A stretch of DNA of 64,000 nucleotides from Edaphobacter acidisoli (GCF_014642855.1 NZ_BMJB01000003.1:1-64000), one strand, 5' to 3'; shown: positions 25,016 through 33,409, numbered from the stretch's first letter. A program made the numbers and translations. Notes: generated by a model from the letters alone, not told the origin.

Positions 25016-25324
25016 GTGGACAAAAAGAAAGATGTCCCTACCAGTAAGCGTGTGCCATTTGCATCCATCTTCCAGGTTGATGTTCCTAAGGGTAGGGATG
25101 GAAAGCACAAAGTAATCATCACGCAGATCCTCAGCGATATCAGTCAGCTCATCAAGGGATCGGCTCTCAAAATTCCTCTCGCACAGCTCCCCGATACCAA
25201 GGAGAACATTCGTTCAGCCCTCAGCCGTGCGGCGCGCCACCAGAGCATTGCGCTCGCAACCTCCAGCGACGAAGACTTTCTCTACGTCTGGAAGACCGAC
25301 GAATCCGACTCCCCCACGTCATAA
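25016..25324 (+). CDS. Small hypothetical protein
   Basis: A 102-residue soluble protein starting with GTG 25016, preceded by AGGAGAG. It is basic at the start (MDKKKDVPTSKR) and has a helical middle, SDISQLIKGSALKIPLAQLP and NIRSALSRAARHQSIALAT, then an acidic tail. It has no Cys and no known motif. The 248-base gap upstream (24768-25015) is AT-rich, with T-runs and possible promoter elements near 24950-24985. The shape suggests a small regulatory or nucleic-acid-binding protein, but I cannot assign a role. Confidence 0.65.
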   Translation: MDKKKDVPTSKRVPFASIFQVDVPKGRDGKHKVIITQILSDISQLIKGSALKIPLAQLPDTKENIRSALSRAARHQSIALATSSDEDFLYVWKTDESDSPTS

Positions 25325-25402
25325 ATCCGCAATTTGCCCAGCGTCGCACTAGCATTTGCTTCGAAGCGGTATAACTGCGGCTATCATGGATAACAGGCCA
25401 TC

Positions 25403-26071
25403 ATGAGTCTGTTCCCCATCTTCCTCAAGCTCGCAGCACGCCGATGCATCGTCATCGGCGGCGGCACCATTGCCGAATCGAAGATCGAGTCCCTCCAGGC
25501 CGCCGAGGCAAACATCACCGTCATCGCCCCGATGGTGACCGAGCGCATCGCAAACTTCGCCGCCGCAGGCGAGATCGAATGGCTCCGGCGCGAGTACGCC
25601 GCAGGCGACCTTGCCGGACACTTCCTCGTCGTCGCCGCCACCGACAATCCCGCAACCAATCGCGCCGTCTTCCAGGAGGCGCGCGAGCGCGACGTTCTCT
25701 GCAACGCCGTAGACGATCCCCCCTTCTGCGACTTCTACTTCCCTTCCGTCGTCCGCCGCGGCGATCTGCAGATTGCCATCTCCACCGCAGGCGCAAGCCC
25801 CGCACTCGCGCAGCAACTACGCAAGGAGATCAACGCGCAGCTTCCCCTCGACGCAGGAGAATGGCTCACAGAACTTGGCAACCTGCGCCGCGAGGTTGTC
25901 GCCGCCGAGCCCTTGAACGAAGAGCGCCGCTGGCTCCTCCATCAGCTCGCGCAACGCGAGGTCTGCGGCTACGAGCAGTGCCCCTCACGCGTCATCGCCC
26001 GTGAGCACGCCGTCAAGAATCCAAAGCCCAATCCGCTCCCAAACAAACCCCACGCAGAGGTGAAGCCGTGA
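25403..26071 (+). CDS. Precorrin-2 dehydrogenase (siroheme synthase N-terminal type)
   Basis: It oxidises precorrin-2 to sirohydrochlorin with NAD+, and may also insert iron, in siroheme synthesis. The 222-residue protein matches the CysG N-terminal/Met8p family: the NAD site VIGGGTIAESKIESL (about 17-31), VAATDNPATNRAV, and DDPPFCDFYFPSVVRRGDL. GASPALAQQLR is the family's dimer/active-site region. The stop overlaps the next gene by four bases (GTGA). Siroheme made here would serve the sulfite reductase at 22.5 kb. Confidence 0.92.
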   Translation: MSLFPIFLKLAARRCIVIGGGTIAESKIESLQAAEANITVIAPMVTERIANFAAAGEIEWLRREYAAGDLAGHFLVVAATDNPATNRAVFQEARERDVLCNAVDDPPFCDFYFPSVVRRGDLQIAISTAGASPALAQQLRKEINAQLPLDAGEWLTELGNLRREVVAAEPLNEERRWLLHQLAQREVCGYEQCPSRVIAREHAVKNPKPNPLPNKPHAEVKP

Positions 26072-26808
26072 ACGCGCACTCGCAGGACGAGGCCCAGCCC
26101 GGCCACGTCTATCTCGTCGGCGCAGGCCCCGGAGATCCCGGCCTGCTCACACTCCGCGCGCTCGCCCTGCTGCAAACCTCCGACGTCATCCTCCCCGACG
26201 ACCTTGTCTCGGACGAGATCCTCGCCCTGGCCAGCCCCACCGCAAACATCATCCCCGTCGGCAAGCGCTGCGGACAGCCGCGCATCACCCAGGCCGGCAT
26301 TCACGACCTGATGCGCGAGCACACCGCCGAAGGAAGCTCCGTGCTGCGCCTCAAATCCGGCGACCCGCTGGTCTTCGGGCGCGCAGGCGAAGAGATCGCC
26401 GCACTGCGTGAAGCAAATATCCCCTTCGAGATCGTCCCCGGCATCAGCGCCGCCTTCGCCGTTGCCGCCGAGCTGCAAACACCCCTGACCGATCGCAGCT
26501 CCGCGTCGAAACTCATCTTCGCCACCGCGCATCACGCCGCAGGCAAACTTGAGCTGACGCCGAAATGGACCGGAGCCTTCCCAGAAGACGCCACGCTCGT
26601 CATTTACATGCCCGGCCGAAACTTCCGCGCCCTCGCCGACGATCTCATCGCCTCAGGAATCCCTGCCAACACCCCATGCGTCGCCGTCAGCAAAGCCAGC
26701 ACACCCGAGGAGCACGTCCACGCATCCACGCTGGCCACGCTCGAAGACGCAGCCGTAGGTCCCGCGCCGGTCGTCATGCTCATCGGCCACGCAATCCAGG
26801 TCACATAA
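26068..26808 (+). CDS. cobA: Uroporphyrinogen-III C-methyltransferase
   Basis: It methylates uroporphyrinogen III at C2 and C7 with SAM to give precorrin-2, the step before the preceding enzyme. The 246-residue protein has the SUMT signatures VYLVGAGPGDPGLLTLRA (about 11-28), RLKSGDPLVFGRAGEEI, and EIVPGISAAFAVA. The usual DRLVS is DDLVS here. The GTG start is coupled to the preceding stop codon. Together the two genes provide the activities that are fused in enterobacterial CysG. Confidence 0.93.
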   Translation: MNAHSQDEAQPGHVYLVGAGPGDPGLLTLRALALLQTSDVILPDDLVSDEILALASPTANIIPVGKRCGQPRITQAGIHDLMREHTAEGSSVLRLKSGDPLVFGRAGEEIAALREANIPFEIVPGISAAFAVAAELQTPLTDRSSASKLIFATAHHAAGKLELTPKWTGAFPEDATLVIYMPGRNFRALADDLIASGIPANTPCVAVSKASTPEEHVHASTLATLEDAAVGPAPVVMLIGHAIQVT

Positions 26809-26822
26809 ATAAATCGATAGGC

Positions 26823-26905
26823 TGTCATCCTTCCACTAAATCAATAACTGTCTAGTTCAATAACTGTCATCCTTCCGCGAAGCGGGAGGATCTGCTTTTG
26901 CATTT
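26823..26905 (+). repeat. Intergenic repeat with direct and inverted parts (copy 2)
   Basis: GTCATCCTTCC occurs at 26824 and again at 26867. TCAATAACTGTC also occurs twice (about 26841 and 26857). CCTTCCGC and GCGGGAGG (26871-26889) form a hairpin with one G-T pair, followed by TCTGCTTTTGCATTT. The block order resembles the repeat at 16946-17012. Confidence 0.5.
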
Positions 26906-26957
26906 CCACCTCGCACACGAATCAACCCGTCCCGCAAAAATCCGCACCAAGGAAAAG

Positions 26958-26987
26958 GCCGCCTGCAAAGTGTTGCATGCAGGCGGC
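26958..26987 (-). terminator. Hairpin terminator after the PEP-CTERM gene
   Basis: GCCGCCTGCA and TGCAGGCGGC pair over 10 bp with a 10-base loop. On the minus strand CTTTT follows. The T-run is short, so strength is uncertain. Confidence 0.6.
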
Positions 26988-27013
26988 ACAGAAACCTCTA
27001 ACCAGAGTGAACG

Positions 27014-27682
27014 CTATCCCCGGAACTTTCGCCGCAACGCACCCGCGGCAGCAATCGCTCCTGTCAGCACCAGCACCAGGCTTCCCGGCTCTGGCACCAC
27101 CGGCGGAGGATTATTCGGTGGCGGATTATTCGGCGGCGGATTGTTTGGCGGTGGGTTGTTCGGGATGTGAGGTGCAGGTCCACCACCCGTGCCGCCAATC
27201 GGAGGAGCATACAGCGGCGGTCCGCTCTCGCTCGGAGGCCCAAAGTTCGGTGGAACATAAGGCGGCGCAACATACGAAGCAATCTGCTGATCGCCATCAT
27301 CCGGCGCAAGGAAGTCATCTGTCGGTTCGAACGGCTCAAACGCCGGTGGCTTCTCCTCAGCAATCAATGGCTGATCAGTCGATTCCTCCGGCAGAACGCC
27401 ACAAGCCAGGTTGAAGTGGCGCAGTGTCTCCTCACGACTCATCGGTCTGCGATGTGGATGGGGATGAACCGGCGTCGTCGGCTTCACGTAACCGGCGAGC
27501 TTGCGCTTGGCATACATCCGCGCGCGACGCCTCGCAGCCTCAATCCTTTGCATGCTCTTGGCATGGGCCAGTTGCTGCTTATAGGCGATAAACCATCGTT
27601 CACAGTCCGTCGACGCGCGAATCCCCGTCGTCGAGGCTGTAACAAACATCACCAAAAGCACGAATTGAATCAGGCGCCGCAT
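27014..27682 (-). CDS. PEP-CTERM sorted exported protein with NNPPP repeats
   Basis: A 222-residue secreted protein. A signal peptide (about 4-21) precedes a basic helical part with one Cys pair (C27, C92 region), then a proline-rich tract, then tandem NNPPP repeats (about 177-196) and the sorting signal VPEPGSLVLVLTG plus a hydrophobic helix and ALRRKFRG. PEP-CTERM proteins are processed by exosortase/archaeosortase-like enzymes in exopolysaccharide-producing bacteria; no exosortase is in the window. ATG 27682 is preceded by AAGG. Confidence 0.85.
   Translation of the reverse strand: MRRLIQFVLLVMFVTASTTGIRASTDCERWFIAYKQQLAHAKSMQRIEAARRRARMYAKRKLAGYVKPTTPVHPHPHRRPMSREETLRHFNLACGVLPEESTDQPLIAEEKPPAFEPFEPTDDFLAPDDGDQQIASYVAPPYVPPNFGPPSESGPPLYAPPIGGTGGGPAPHIPNNPPPNNPPPNNPPPNNPPPVVPEPGSLVLVLTGAIAAAGALRRKFRG
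27104..27163 (-). repeat. 15-bp tandem coding repeat (NNPPP)
   Basis: About four near-identical 15-base units of the type GGCGGCGGATTATTC encode NNPPP on the minus strand. It is a linker expansion just before the PEP-CTERM signal and a likely site of length variation. Confidence 0.75.
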
Positions 27683-27741
27683 TGGTTCAGACCTTGAGCG
27701 AGATATCGCTCGCACTTACTATGCAAGCAATTCAGCAGCCA

Positions 27742-27769
27742 AACGTCTTTACGCAAAACTTTGCCGCAA
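27742..27769. repeat. Short interspersed element, diverged copy (b)
   Basis: Contains CTTTACGCAAAA followed directly by CTTTGCCGCAA. Both are variants of the ACTTTRCYGCAAA core found at 199, 39437 and 39531. It forms the 3' end of the doubtful ORF at 27749-28051. Confidence 0.4.
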
Positions 27770-28051
27770 CATCGCAATTAAATGGGCATTTCCTGCCTCA
27801 AAAGCCTTTCCGAAAGCGCCCCGTGTGAAAATGTTTTCCACTTCGACTAACACCAGTTGCACATTGTTTTCACATTCGCCCTCTTCCAACTGCACAACTT
27901 GATATCTATCAACCATTAGCAGCAGGGAGCACCCAAAAACCATATTCTCCACAGGCTCCGCCCACAACTTTTCAACCGATCCTGCGTTCACAATGAACAT
28001 GGATTCAGGCTGCAAAAGCCTGCATTCTAAAGGGCCCAAGCTGAACGGCAC
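27749..28051 (-). CDS. Doubtful small hypothetical protein
   Basis: The otherwise gene-free region 27683-28074 contains one open frame of up to 100 codons; ATG 28000 would give 83 residues. From MFIVNAGSVEKLWAEPVENM the sequence has a protein-like mix of residues, but its codons are less GC-rich than its neighbours, no Shine-Dalgarno is seen, and its start region overlaps the promoter zone of the divergent gene at 28075. The last codons coincide with the interspersed repeat. It could be a real recently acquired gene or chance. Confidence 0.3.
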   Translation of the reverse strand: MPFSLGPLECRLLQPESMFIVNAGSVEKLWAEPVENMVFGCSLLLMVDRYQVVQLEEGECENNVQLVLVEVENIFTRGAFGKAFEAGNAHLIAMLRQSFA

Positions 28052-28074
28052 CGGGCTTTACAGGAGTCTTCCCA

Positions 28075-28494
28075 ATGCGCGTCTTACGTTATCTCGCACT
28101 TCTTAGCATCCTGCTCTTCCCGGCAGCTTACTCGTCTCACGCACAGGTCTCAGTCGGCATCGGAGTTGGCGTCGGCGGTCCCGTATACGCTCCGCCAGTC
28201 TGCAGCTACGGCTACTACGGAACTTACCCATACGCCTGCGCCCCCTATGGCTACTACGGCCCATCCTGGTTCGCAAACGGCATCTTTATCGGAGCAGGCC
28301 CGTGGTATCACCATCCGTACTACGGCTATCGCGGCTACTATCGTCCGGGCTACCACCACCCCGGCTACTACGCTCGCGGCTACTACGGACACCCAGGCTG
28401 GGGTAGAGGCGGCTACTATCGTGGCGGCTACTATCGTGGCGGCCACGAAGGCTACCATGGCGGCTGGCACGGCGAAGGACACGGCCGTCGCTAG
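28075..28494 (+). CDS. Exported Gly/Tyr/His-rich low-complexity protein
   Basis: A 139-residue protein with a clear signal peptide (about 1-24, ending SSHAQ). The mature part starts with a Gly/Val stretch VSVGIGVGVGGPVYAPP and continues as repeats of GYY, GYR, YYRGG and GGHEGYHGGW. It is rich in Gly, Tyr and His and almost free of acidic residues. Such proteins may form surface or matrix structures or bind metals; none of this is shown. AGGAG precedes the ATG. It overlaps the convergent next gene by four bases. Confidence 0.8.
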   Translation: MRVLRYLALLSILLFPAAYSSHAQVSVGIGVGVGGPVYAPPVCSYGYYGTYPYACAPYGYYGPSWFANGIFIGAGPWYHHPYYGYRGYYRPGYHHPGYYARGYYGHPGWGRGGYYRGGYYRGGHEGYHGGWHGEGHGRR

Positions 28495-29297
28495 GCAGCG
28501 ATCCAGCGGCTCGACGGGCGCCAGCTCGTCTCAATCTCCGGAACACTCAACAGCCCGTGGCCGTCCTTGCACACAAACTCGGTTCCGTTCGAATCGAGAA
28601 AGTTCCACGAAGGACGGCCCACCCGGGCCGGCAGCGCAAGGACCCGCAGACAGTGCTTGCAGCGGCTATCCTGGTCGCTGAAGTTCCATCGCTGACCGAG
28701 CAGCGCCATCACAACAAAAAACTGGGGCTGCAAAATCTCCGCCGTAAACGGATGCACCCCATAGAAGGTCCGCGCCAGGTCCTCGCTCAAAAGAAACGTA
28801 ATCAGCAGCACAAGCACCAGCTTCGCCGCCAGAAACATCTGCGTGCGCAACCGCGAGAACGGCGCCGCAGGTGACGCATGTTCCACCACGCGCGAAGAGG
28901 TCGCAAAGCTCACCAGCGCAACCAGCGCAGCTTCGCAAAGAAACAGATTCGTGTTGGCAGCGACAAACACACCCAGGCCATGCACTCCTCCAAAGAAAAC
29001 CAGGAGAGGCAGCATGGCAAAAAGCAGCGCGACCACCAGCGACGCAATACACAGCGACGCCGTGCCCGTAAAAGCCTGGCGCCAGCTCTCAGCGCGCAGC
29101 CACATCGCGTCCGACACCAGCCCCGGATAAAGATCGACCGCAGATTTAGAAACCCGCGCGCGCGGATAACGCCGATGCCACAGCTCCGCACGCCAGCAAC
29201 GCAGCCAGTCTTCGCGCTCATCTATCGGAACAAATCTCACCATCAGGCGCAGCAGCACGCGATCTGAAGTCGATAGCGGCGAAAGGGGATGTGTCAT
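28491..29297 (-). CDS. PadR-associated membrane protein with C-terminal zinc ribbon
   Basis: A 268-residue protein: a soluble N-terminal part (about 1-75) rich in Arg and Trp, four membrane helices (about 80-185), and a C-terminal cytoplasmic part with CKHC, then CKDGH about 27 residues later, which would form a treble-clef or ribbon zinc site. I recognise this layout from acidobacterial genomes next to PadR genes, but no function is known. Its start overlaps the padR stop by four bases (ATGA), so the two are coupled. Confidence 0.75.
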   Translation of the reverse strand: MTHPLSPLSTSDRVLLRLMVRFVPIDEREDWLRCWRAELWHRRYPRARVSKSAVDLYPGLVSDAMWLRAESWRQAFTGTASLCIASLVVALLFAMLPLLVFFGGVHGLGVFVAANTNLFLCEAALVALVSFATSSRVVEHASPAAPFSRLRTQMFLAAKLVLVLLITFLLSEDLARTFYGVHPFTAEILQPQFFVVMALLGQRWNFSDQDSRCKHCLRVLALPARVGRPSWNFLDSNGTEFVCKDGHGLLSVPEIETSWRPSSRWIAA

Positions 29298-29599
29298 GCG
29301 CGTTTCTCCGGAACAAGGCGAGCGAGCAACGGATAGCGTTCGGTGGCGGCAAGCGCAGCGACTTTGCCGGTCTTGGTGATCTCATAGTAACGGCGCGCCG
29401 GGCGAGCGTTCTCGGTCGCCTCAGCCTCCGGCTCCCAGTCCGACTGCACCAGCGCATCGCGCTCCAGCCTCCGCAGCGCCGGATACACCGTGCCGCTAGG
29501 CAGGCCCGTCACCTCCATAATCTCGAAGCCAAAGCGATAGCCGAGGCTCAGGGCCTTCAAGATAAGAGCGGCGGAATGAGAAAGTCGTTGCGCTGCCAT
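29294..29599 (-). CDS. PadR-family transcriptional repressor
   Basis: A 101-residue winged-helix regulator with the PadR signature: LSHSAALILKALSLGYRFGF, then TGLPSGTVYPALRRLERDALV and the wing ARRYYEITKTGK. The C-terminal dimer helix is short. ATG 29599 directly abuts the operator at 29602-29649, so the mRNA may be leaderless. It most likely controls both itself with its membrane partner and the divergent ABC exporter. Confidence 0.9.
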   Translation of the reverse strand: MAAQRLSHSAALILKALSLGYRFGFEIMEVTGLPSGTVYPALRRLERDALVQSDWEPEAEATENARPARRYYEITKTGKVAALAATERYPLLARLVPEKRA

Positions 29600-29601
29600 G
29601 A

Positions 29602-29649
29602 CTATGTAGTATGCTACCACAAGGCAATACAAAGTAGTACACTACATAG
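29602..29649. promoter_or_regulatory. PadR operator between divergent transcripts
   Basis: CTATGTAGTATGCTAC (29602-29617) and GTAGTACACTACATAG (29634-29649) are inverted repeats matching at 14 of 16 positions, separated by 16 bases. Each arm carries the ATGTAG/CTACAT core typical of PadR sites. The element fills the whole space between padR and the exporter's ribosome site. Confidence 0.75.
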
Positions 29650-29658
29650 GGAGGCAGC

Positions 29659-30444
29659 ATGCCCAGCCCAATGCTTGAAGTACGCAATGTCTCCAAAACC
29701 TATCGCAGTATTCCCGCGGTAGAAGACGTCAGCTTCTCCCTGCACTCCGGCGAGACACTCGGCTACCTCGGCCCCAACGGCAGCGGCAAATCGACCACCG
29801 TGAAGATGATCACCGGGCTGATCAAGCCTTCACGCGGCAAAGTCTTCTTCGACGGCCGGGACATACGCGAAGACCTGGCAAGCTACAGGGCGCAACTAGG
29901 CTACGTTCCCGAAGAGGCCCAGGTGTACACGCATCTCTCCGGCCTCGAGTATCTCCAGCTCGTCGGACGTCTCCGTGGAATCCGTGAATCGCTGCTCGAA
30001 TCCAAAGCGCGCGCGCTGCTCGAGCTGCTCGGGCTCGAACACGCGCAGTATTCCCCGATGGTGAACTACTCCAAAGGCATGCGTCAGCGTGTGCTGATCG
30101 CTTCAGCCGTATTGCACAACCCAAGGCTGATTGTCTTCGACGAGCCGCTGTCCGGCCTCGATGCCGTCTCCGCCCTGATGTTCAAAGACCTGCTCGCCCT
30201 GCTGGCCCGCGAAGGCAAGGCCATTCTCTACATCTCGCACGTCATGGAGGTAGTCGAGCGCGTCTGCGAGCGCGTCATCGTTCTGTCGAAGGGCAGAGTG
30301 GTGGCCGATGCCGCTCCGCACGAGCTCACCACGCTGATGAAGCTCCCAACCCTCGAAAGCGTCTTCGCCCAGCTCGTGCAGCAGACCGACACCGAGAGCA
30401 TAGCCCGCCAGATGGTCGATGTCATGAAGGTGCAGCATGCCTGA
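29659..30444 (+). CDS. ABC transporter ATP-binding protein
   Basis: A 261-residue ATPase of an ABC-2 type exporter: Walker A GPNGSGKST (about 39-47), the Q-loop region LGYVPEEAQVY, a signature of the form YSKGMRQR instead of LSGGQ, Walker B LIVFDEP, and the switch His in ISHVMEVVE. The YSKGM variant is common in drug/lipid exporter ATPases. GGGAGG stands before ATG 29659. It overlaps its permease gene by 8 bases and lies downstream of the PadR operator. Confidence 0.92.
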   Translation: MPSPMLEVRNVSKTYRSIPAVEDVSFSLHSGETLGYLGPNGSGKSTTVKMITGLIKPSRGKVFFDGRDIREDLASYRAQLGYVPEEAQVYTHLSGLEYLQLVGRLRGIRESLLESKARALLELLGLEHAQYSPMVNYSKGMRQRVLIASAVLHNPRLIVFDEPLSGLDAVSALMFKDLLALLAREGKAILYISHVMEVVERVCERVIVLSKGRVVADAAPHELTTLMKLPTLESVFAQLVQQTDTESIARQMVDVMKVQHA

Positions 30445-32095
30445 GCGCGGACCGGTCTTCGTCACATTAACGGTTTATTTCTTCCGGCGCTTCTTCGAGA
30501 ACGACGTCATCCAGGCCACCGGAGACACCGTGACCACCATCGTCCGCGCGCTCTCCATCGCCGCCGCGCCAGGGCTCATGCTTGCCTTCTTCCTGCAAAA
30601 CCAGTATCCGCAGCGCACCGCCTGGGGACGCATCGAGGACCAGTATTTCTTCGTGCTCTACTCCATGCTCGTCATGGCCGGCGTAGCCATCTTCGAGTGG
30701 GAGATGCTCTTTCCCGACACGCTGGATTTTCTTGTGCTGTCTCCATTGCCGCTGCGCGGGCGCGACACACTCGCCGCAAAAGCCACCGCCCTCGGACTCT
30801 TCCTTGGCCTCTTCCTCTTCGCAGCGAATGTATTCGGCGTGTTCATGCTGCCGGCCGTCAGCAAGGAGCACTTCTGGCGAACGGCCTGGGCACAATGTCT
30901 TGCCGTCACCTGCTCCGGAGCATTCGGCGCGTTCGCCATACTGGCCGCAGGAGGAATCCTCATCTGCATCCTGCCCGCGCGAACGTTCCGCATCCTCTCG
31001 CCCATCATGCAGGCGCTCGTCGTCGCCGTGCTGGGGCTCCTGCTGGTGTCGTATGCACGCTTCGGCGACTCCCTCGACAAGACGCTGCAAATCCCACTGG
31101 GGCACGCCCTGTGGGTACCGTCGTTCTGGTTTCTCGGCATCTACGAACATGCGCTGCGAGGCCACTCTGCCGCCCCGTTCGCCGCACCGATGATGCGCTC
31201 GGGCATCCGCGCCATCTCGATTGCGTTTGTCCTCGCTGTAGCAACCTATCCTCTTGCATGGGCGCGCATGAGGAAGATGGCAATCGAAGGCACCACCGGC
31301 CTGCGAAGCCGCCCTGCAGTGCCATTGAACAGGCTTGTAGCAGGCATCGTCCCGCTACCCGCGCGCAGAGCAGTCACCTACTTCATCGGACAGACCATCG
31401 CACGCAACAGCAAATATCAGGTCTATCTCGCCATGTACTGCGGCACAGGACTCGCCCTCGCCATCGCCTGCGCGGTCACGTTCGTCAGCAGCGGCAGCGG
31501 CTTGCGCCCCGCGCTCTCCATCGACGGATTGCACGCCGTCATGCCGCTCATGCTCTTCTGGATCGTCGCCGGCCTCCGCATGGCCTTTGCGCTGCCGCTG
31601 AATCTCCCCGCACGATGGGTCTTCCGCGTCACCGGAGCCGAGCGCGAAGCATGCATCTCCGCTACGCGCGTCTGGGCCTTCGCCTGCGGGCTCGCAGCTC
31701 TTGCGATGCTGCTTCCAATCCTCTGGATCGCCGGACTCAGCGCCCGCGCACTTCTTGTACAAGCCATCACCGGCGCGTGCGTGTGCGCAGTGCTCGTCGA
31801 CAGCCTGCTCTTCGCCAACCACGGCATCCCCTTCGCACAGCCGCGTTCACCAGGCAAGACAAGCCTTCCCCTCATGCTGACCCTGTTCACCGGAATCCTG
31901 CCGTTATTCTGCGTCGCCATGGTGCGTGCAGAGCTATGGCTCGAACGCAAACCACTCTGGCTGCTGGCCTCGGTCATCGTTGTTCCAGCAGCCTATGGAG
32001 TGATCGGAATCCTGCGCAGCCGCTCACAAGCCAGGCTCGAAGATGGTGACGAGATCGAAGGCGAATTTCTGCTGCTTGGCCTCGGCGTCGACTAA
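30437..32095 (+). CDS. ABC exporter permease
   Basis: A 552-residue integral membrane protein with about 12 predicted helices in two groups, joined by a loop around 260-300. It has no ATP site; the preceding ATPase gene (8-base overlap) supplies energy. Arg-rich cytoplasmic loops and the lack of a solute-binding protein gene indicate export. The substrate is unknown. PadR control of such pumps often responds to phenolic or antimicrobial compounds. Confidence 0.8.
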   Translation: MPERGPVFVTLTVYFFRRFFENDVIQATGDTVTTIVRALSIAAAPGLMLAFFLQNQYPQRTAWGRIEDQYFFVLYSMLVMAGVAIFEWEMLFPDTLDFLVLSPLPLRGRDTLAAKATALGLFLGLFLFAANVFGVFMLPAVSKEHFWRTAWAQCLAVTCSGAFGAFAILAAGGILICILPARTFRILSPIMQALVVAVLGLLLVSYARFGDSLDKTLQIPLGHALWVPSFWFLGIYEHALRGHSAAPFAAPMMRSGIRAISIAFVLAVATYPLAWARMRKMAIEGTTGLRSRPAVPLNRLVAGIVPLPARRAVTYFIGQTIARNSKYQVYLAMYCGTGLALAIACAVTFVSSGSGLRPALSIDGLHAVMPLMLFWIVAGLRMAFALPLNLPARWVFRVTGAEREACISATRVWAFACGLAALAMLLPILWIAGLSARALLVQAITGACVCAVLVDSLLFANHGIPFAQPRSPGKTSLPLMLTLFTGILPLFCVAMVRAELWLERKPLWLLASVIVVPAAYGVIGILRSRSQARLEDGDEIEGEFLLLGLGVD

Positions 32096-32126
32096 TTTCA
32101 TTCAACGCATCTGCCACGGAGTCGCG

Positions 32127-33383
32127 CTATGGTTCGCCGGAGAACTCGACGCCAGCCGCTTCCCTGCCCAGCGCTGTAATTCCAGCCACCGCAAGCGCCA
32201 CAACTAGGACCGTCACCGACATCACCATCTTGAGCATCCCACCAGAAAACCGGTTCGCGAGCATGACCTGGAAAACATTGTTGCGCGAGGCAATCAGGTT
32301 GCCGAGCTGATACGTCAGCCCTGGAAAAATAGCGCGCACCGGCCCCGGCGACAGCTCGTTCAAATGTGCCGGAACAATCCCCCACGCGCCCTGCACCATG
32401 AACTGCATCAGAAATCCGCCCACTCCAAGCAGCACCACCGAGTGCGACCACGCCCACAGCGGCACCATCGGCAGCGCAAGCAGCGCAGCAGCGATGATCG
32501 CCCCCTTGCGCCCCATCCGCTCCGAAGCCCATCCCCAGCAGATGCCTCCCGCAAGCGCGCCAAGATTGCCAATCATCACCAACAGCCCGACATGCGCAGG
32601 AACAATGTGATGGTCATGCTGAAGAAACGTAGGATACATATCCTGCGTGCCGTGGCTGAAAGAGTTAAACGCCGTCATCAGCGCAATCAGAAAGAGAAAC
32701 GCAGGCAGATAGCGCACCAGCTCACTCCAGCGAAGGCTCGCACGCAGACTCTGCCCCTTTGCCCTCGCCGCAAGCCACACCGGCGACTCCTCCACCTTGA
32801 ACCGCAGATAAAGCGCCAGCAGCGCAGGCAGCGAGCCAATCATGAACATCACGCGCCACGCGCTGAGCATCCCCGTCCCATGCAGGTGCGGAAACAGCAG
32901 CCAATAGAGCGCAGCAGCCAGAAAGCTGCCGACAACGTACCCCTCCTGCAGCAGGCCGGAAAAAAATCCACGTCCCTCGGCAGGCAAAGTCTCAAAGGCC
33001 AGCGCCGCGCCAACACCCCATTCACCACCCATCGCCAGCCCAAACAGTGCGCGCAGCACCATGAAGCTCCCAATCGTGGGAGCAAACGCCGAAGCCAGTC
33101 CAAACGTCGAAAACGAGACGATATTCAGCATCAGCGTAGGCCGCCGCCCATACCGCTCCGCCATCAGTCCAAAAAGAAACGCGCCCGCAGGACGCATCGC
33201 AAGCGTCCAGAACGTCGCCTCCGCAACCGTCTCAATGCTGGTATGGAAGTCCCGCGCAATCGCGGTGAGGCAAAGCGTCAGCAGGAAGTAGTCAAACGCA
33301 TCGAGCGTCCACCCGAGGAAGCAGGCAAAGAAGGTATTCCGCTGGACCGCGTTCAGCGATCGCAGCTCGCGCATCATGGCCAT
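32127..33383 (-). CDS. MFS transporter (sialate/lactate:H+ symporter-like)
   Basis: A 418-residue 12-helix transporter. It starts with the metabolite:H+ symporter pattern FLGWTLDAFDYFLLTL, has RPAGAFLFGLMAERYGRRPT as the loop 2-3 motif and GLAMGGEWGVGAALAFE in helix 4, matching the SHS group that includes NanT and JEN1. A small organic acid is the most likely substrate. ATG 33383 has M3 (33377) as an alternative. It converges with the ABC permease gene and is 26 bases downstream of the regulator gene on the same strand. Confidence 0.85.
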   Translation of the reverse strand: MAMMRELRSLNAVQRNTFFACFLGWTLDAFDYFLLTLCLTAIARDFHTSIETVAEATFWTLAMRPAGAFLFGLMAERYGRRPTLMLNIVSFSTFGLASAFAPTIGSFMVLRALFGLAMGGEWGVGAALAFETLPAEGRGFFSGLLQEGYVVGSFLAAALYWLLFPHLHGTGMLSAWRVMFMIGSLPALLALYLRFKVEESPVWLAARAKGQSLRASLRWSELVRYLPAFLFLIALMTAFNSFSHGTQDMYPTFLQHDHHIVPAHVGLLVMIGNLGALAGGICWGWASERMGRKGAIIAAALLALPMVPLWAWSHSVVLLGVGGFLMQFMVQGAWGIVPAHLNELSPGPVRAIFPGLTYQLGNLIASRNNVFQVMLANRFSGGMLKMVMSVTVLVVALAVAGITALGREAAGVEFSGEP

Positions 33384-33409
33384 ATCGTCGAGATGATGCT
33401 AACAGGTGG

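Noticed and set aside
27104..27163. Short tandem repeat as a CRISPR array
   Set aside because: Units are contiguous 15-mers without spacers and encode NNPPP in a PEP-CTERM protein.
30697..32049. 450-codon frame within the ABC permease gene
   Set aside because: Arg/His/Pro-rich translation in an alternative frame; the permease frame gives clear membrane helices.
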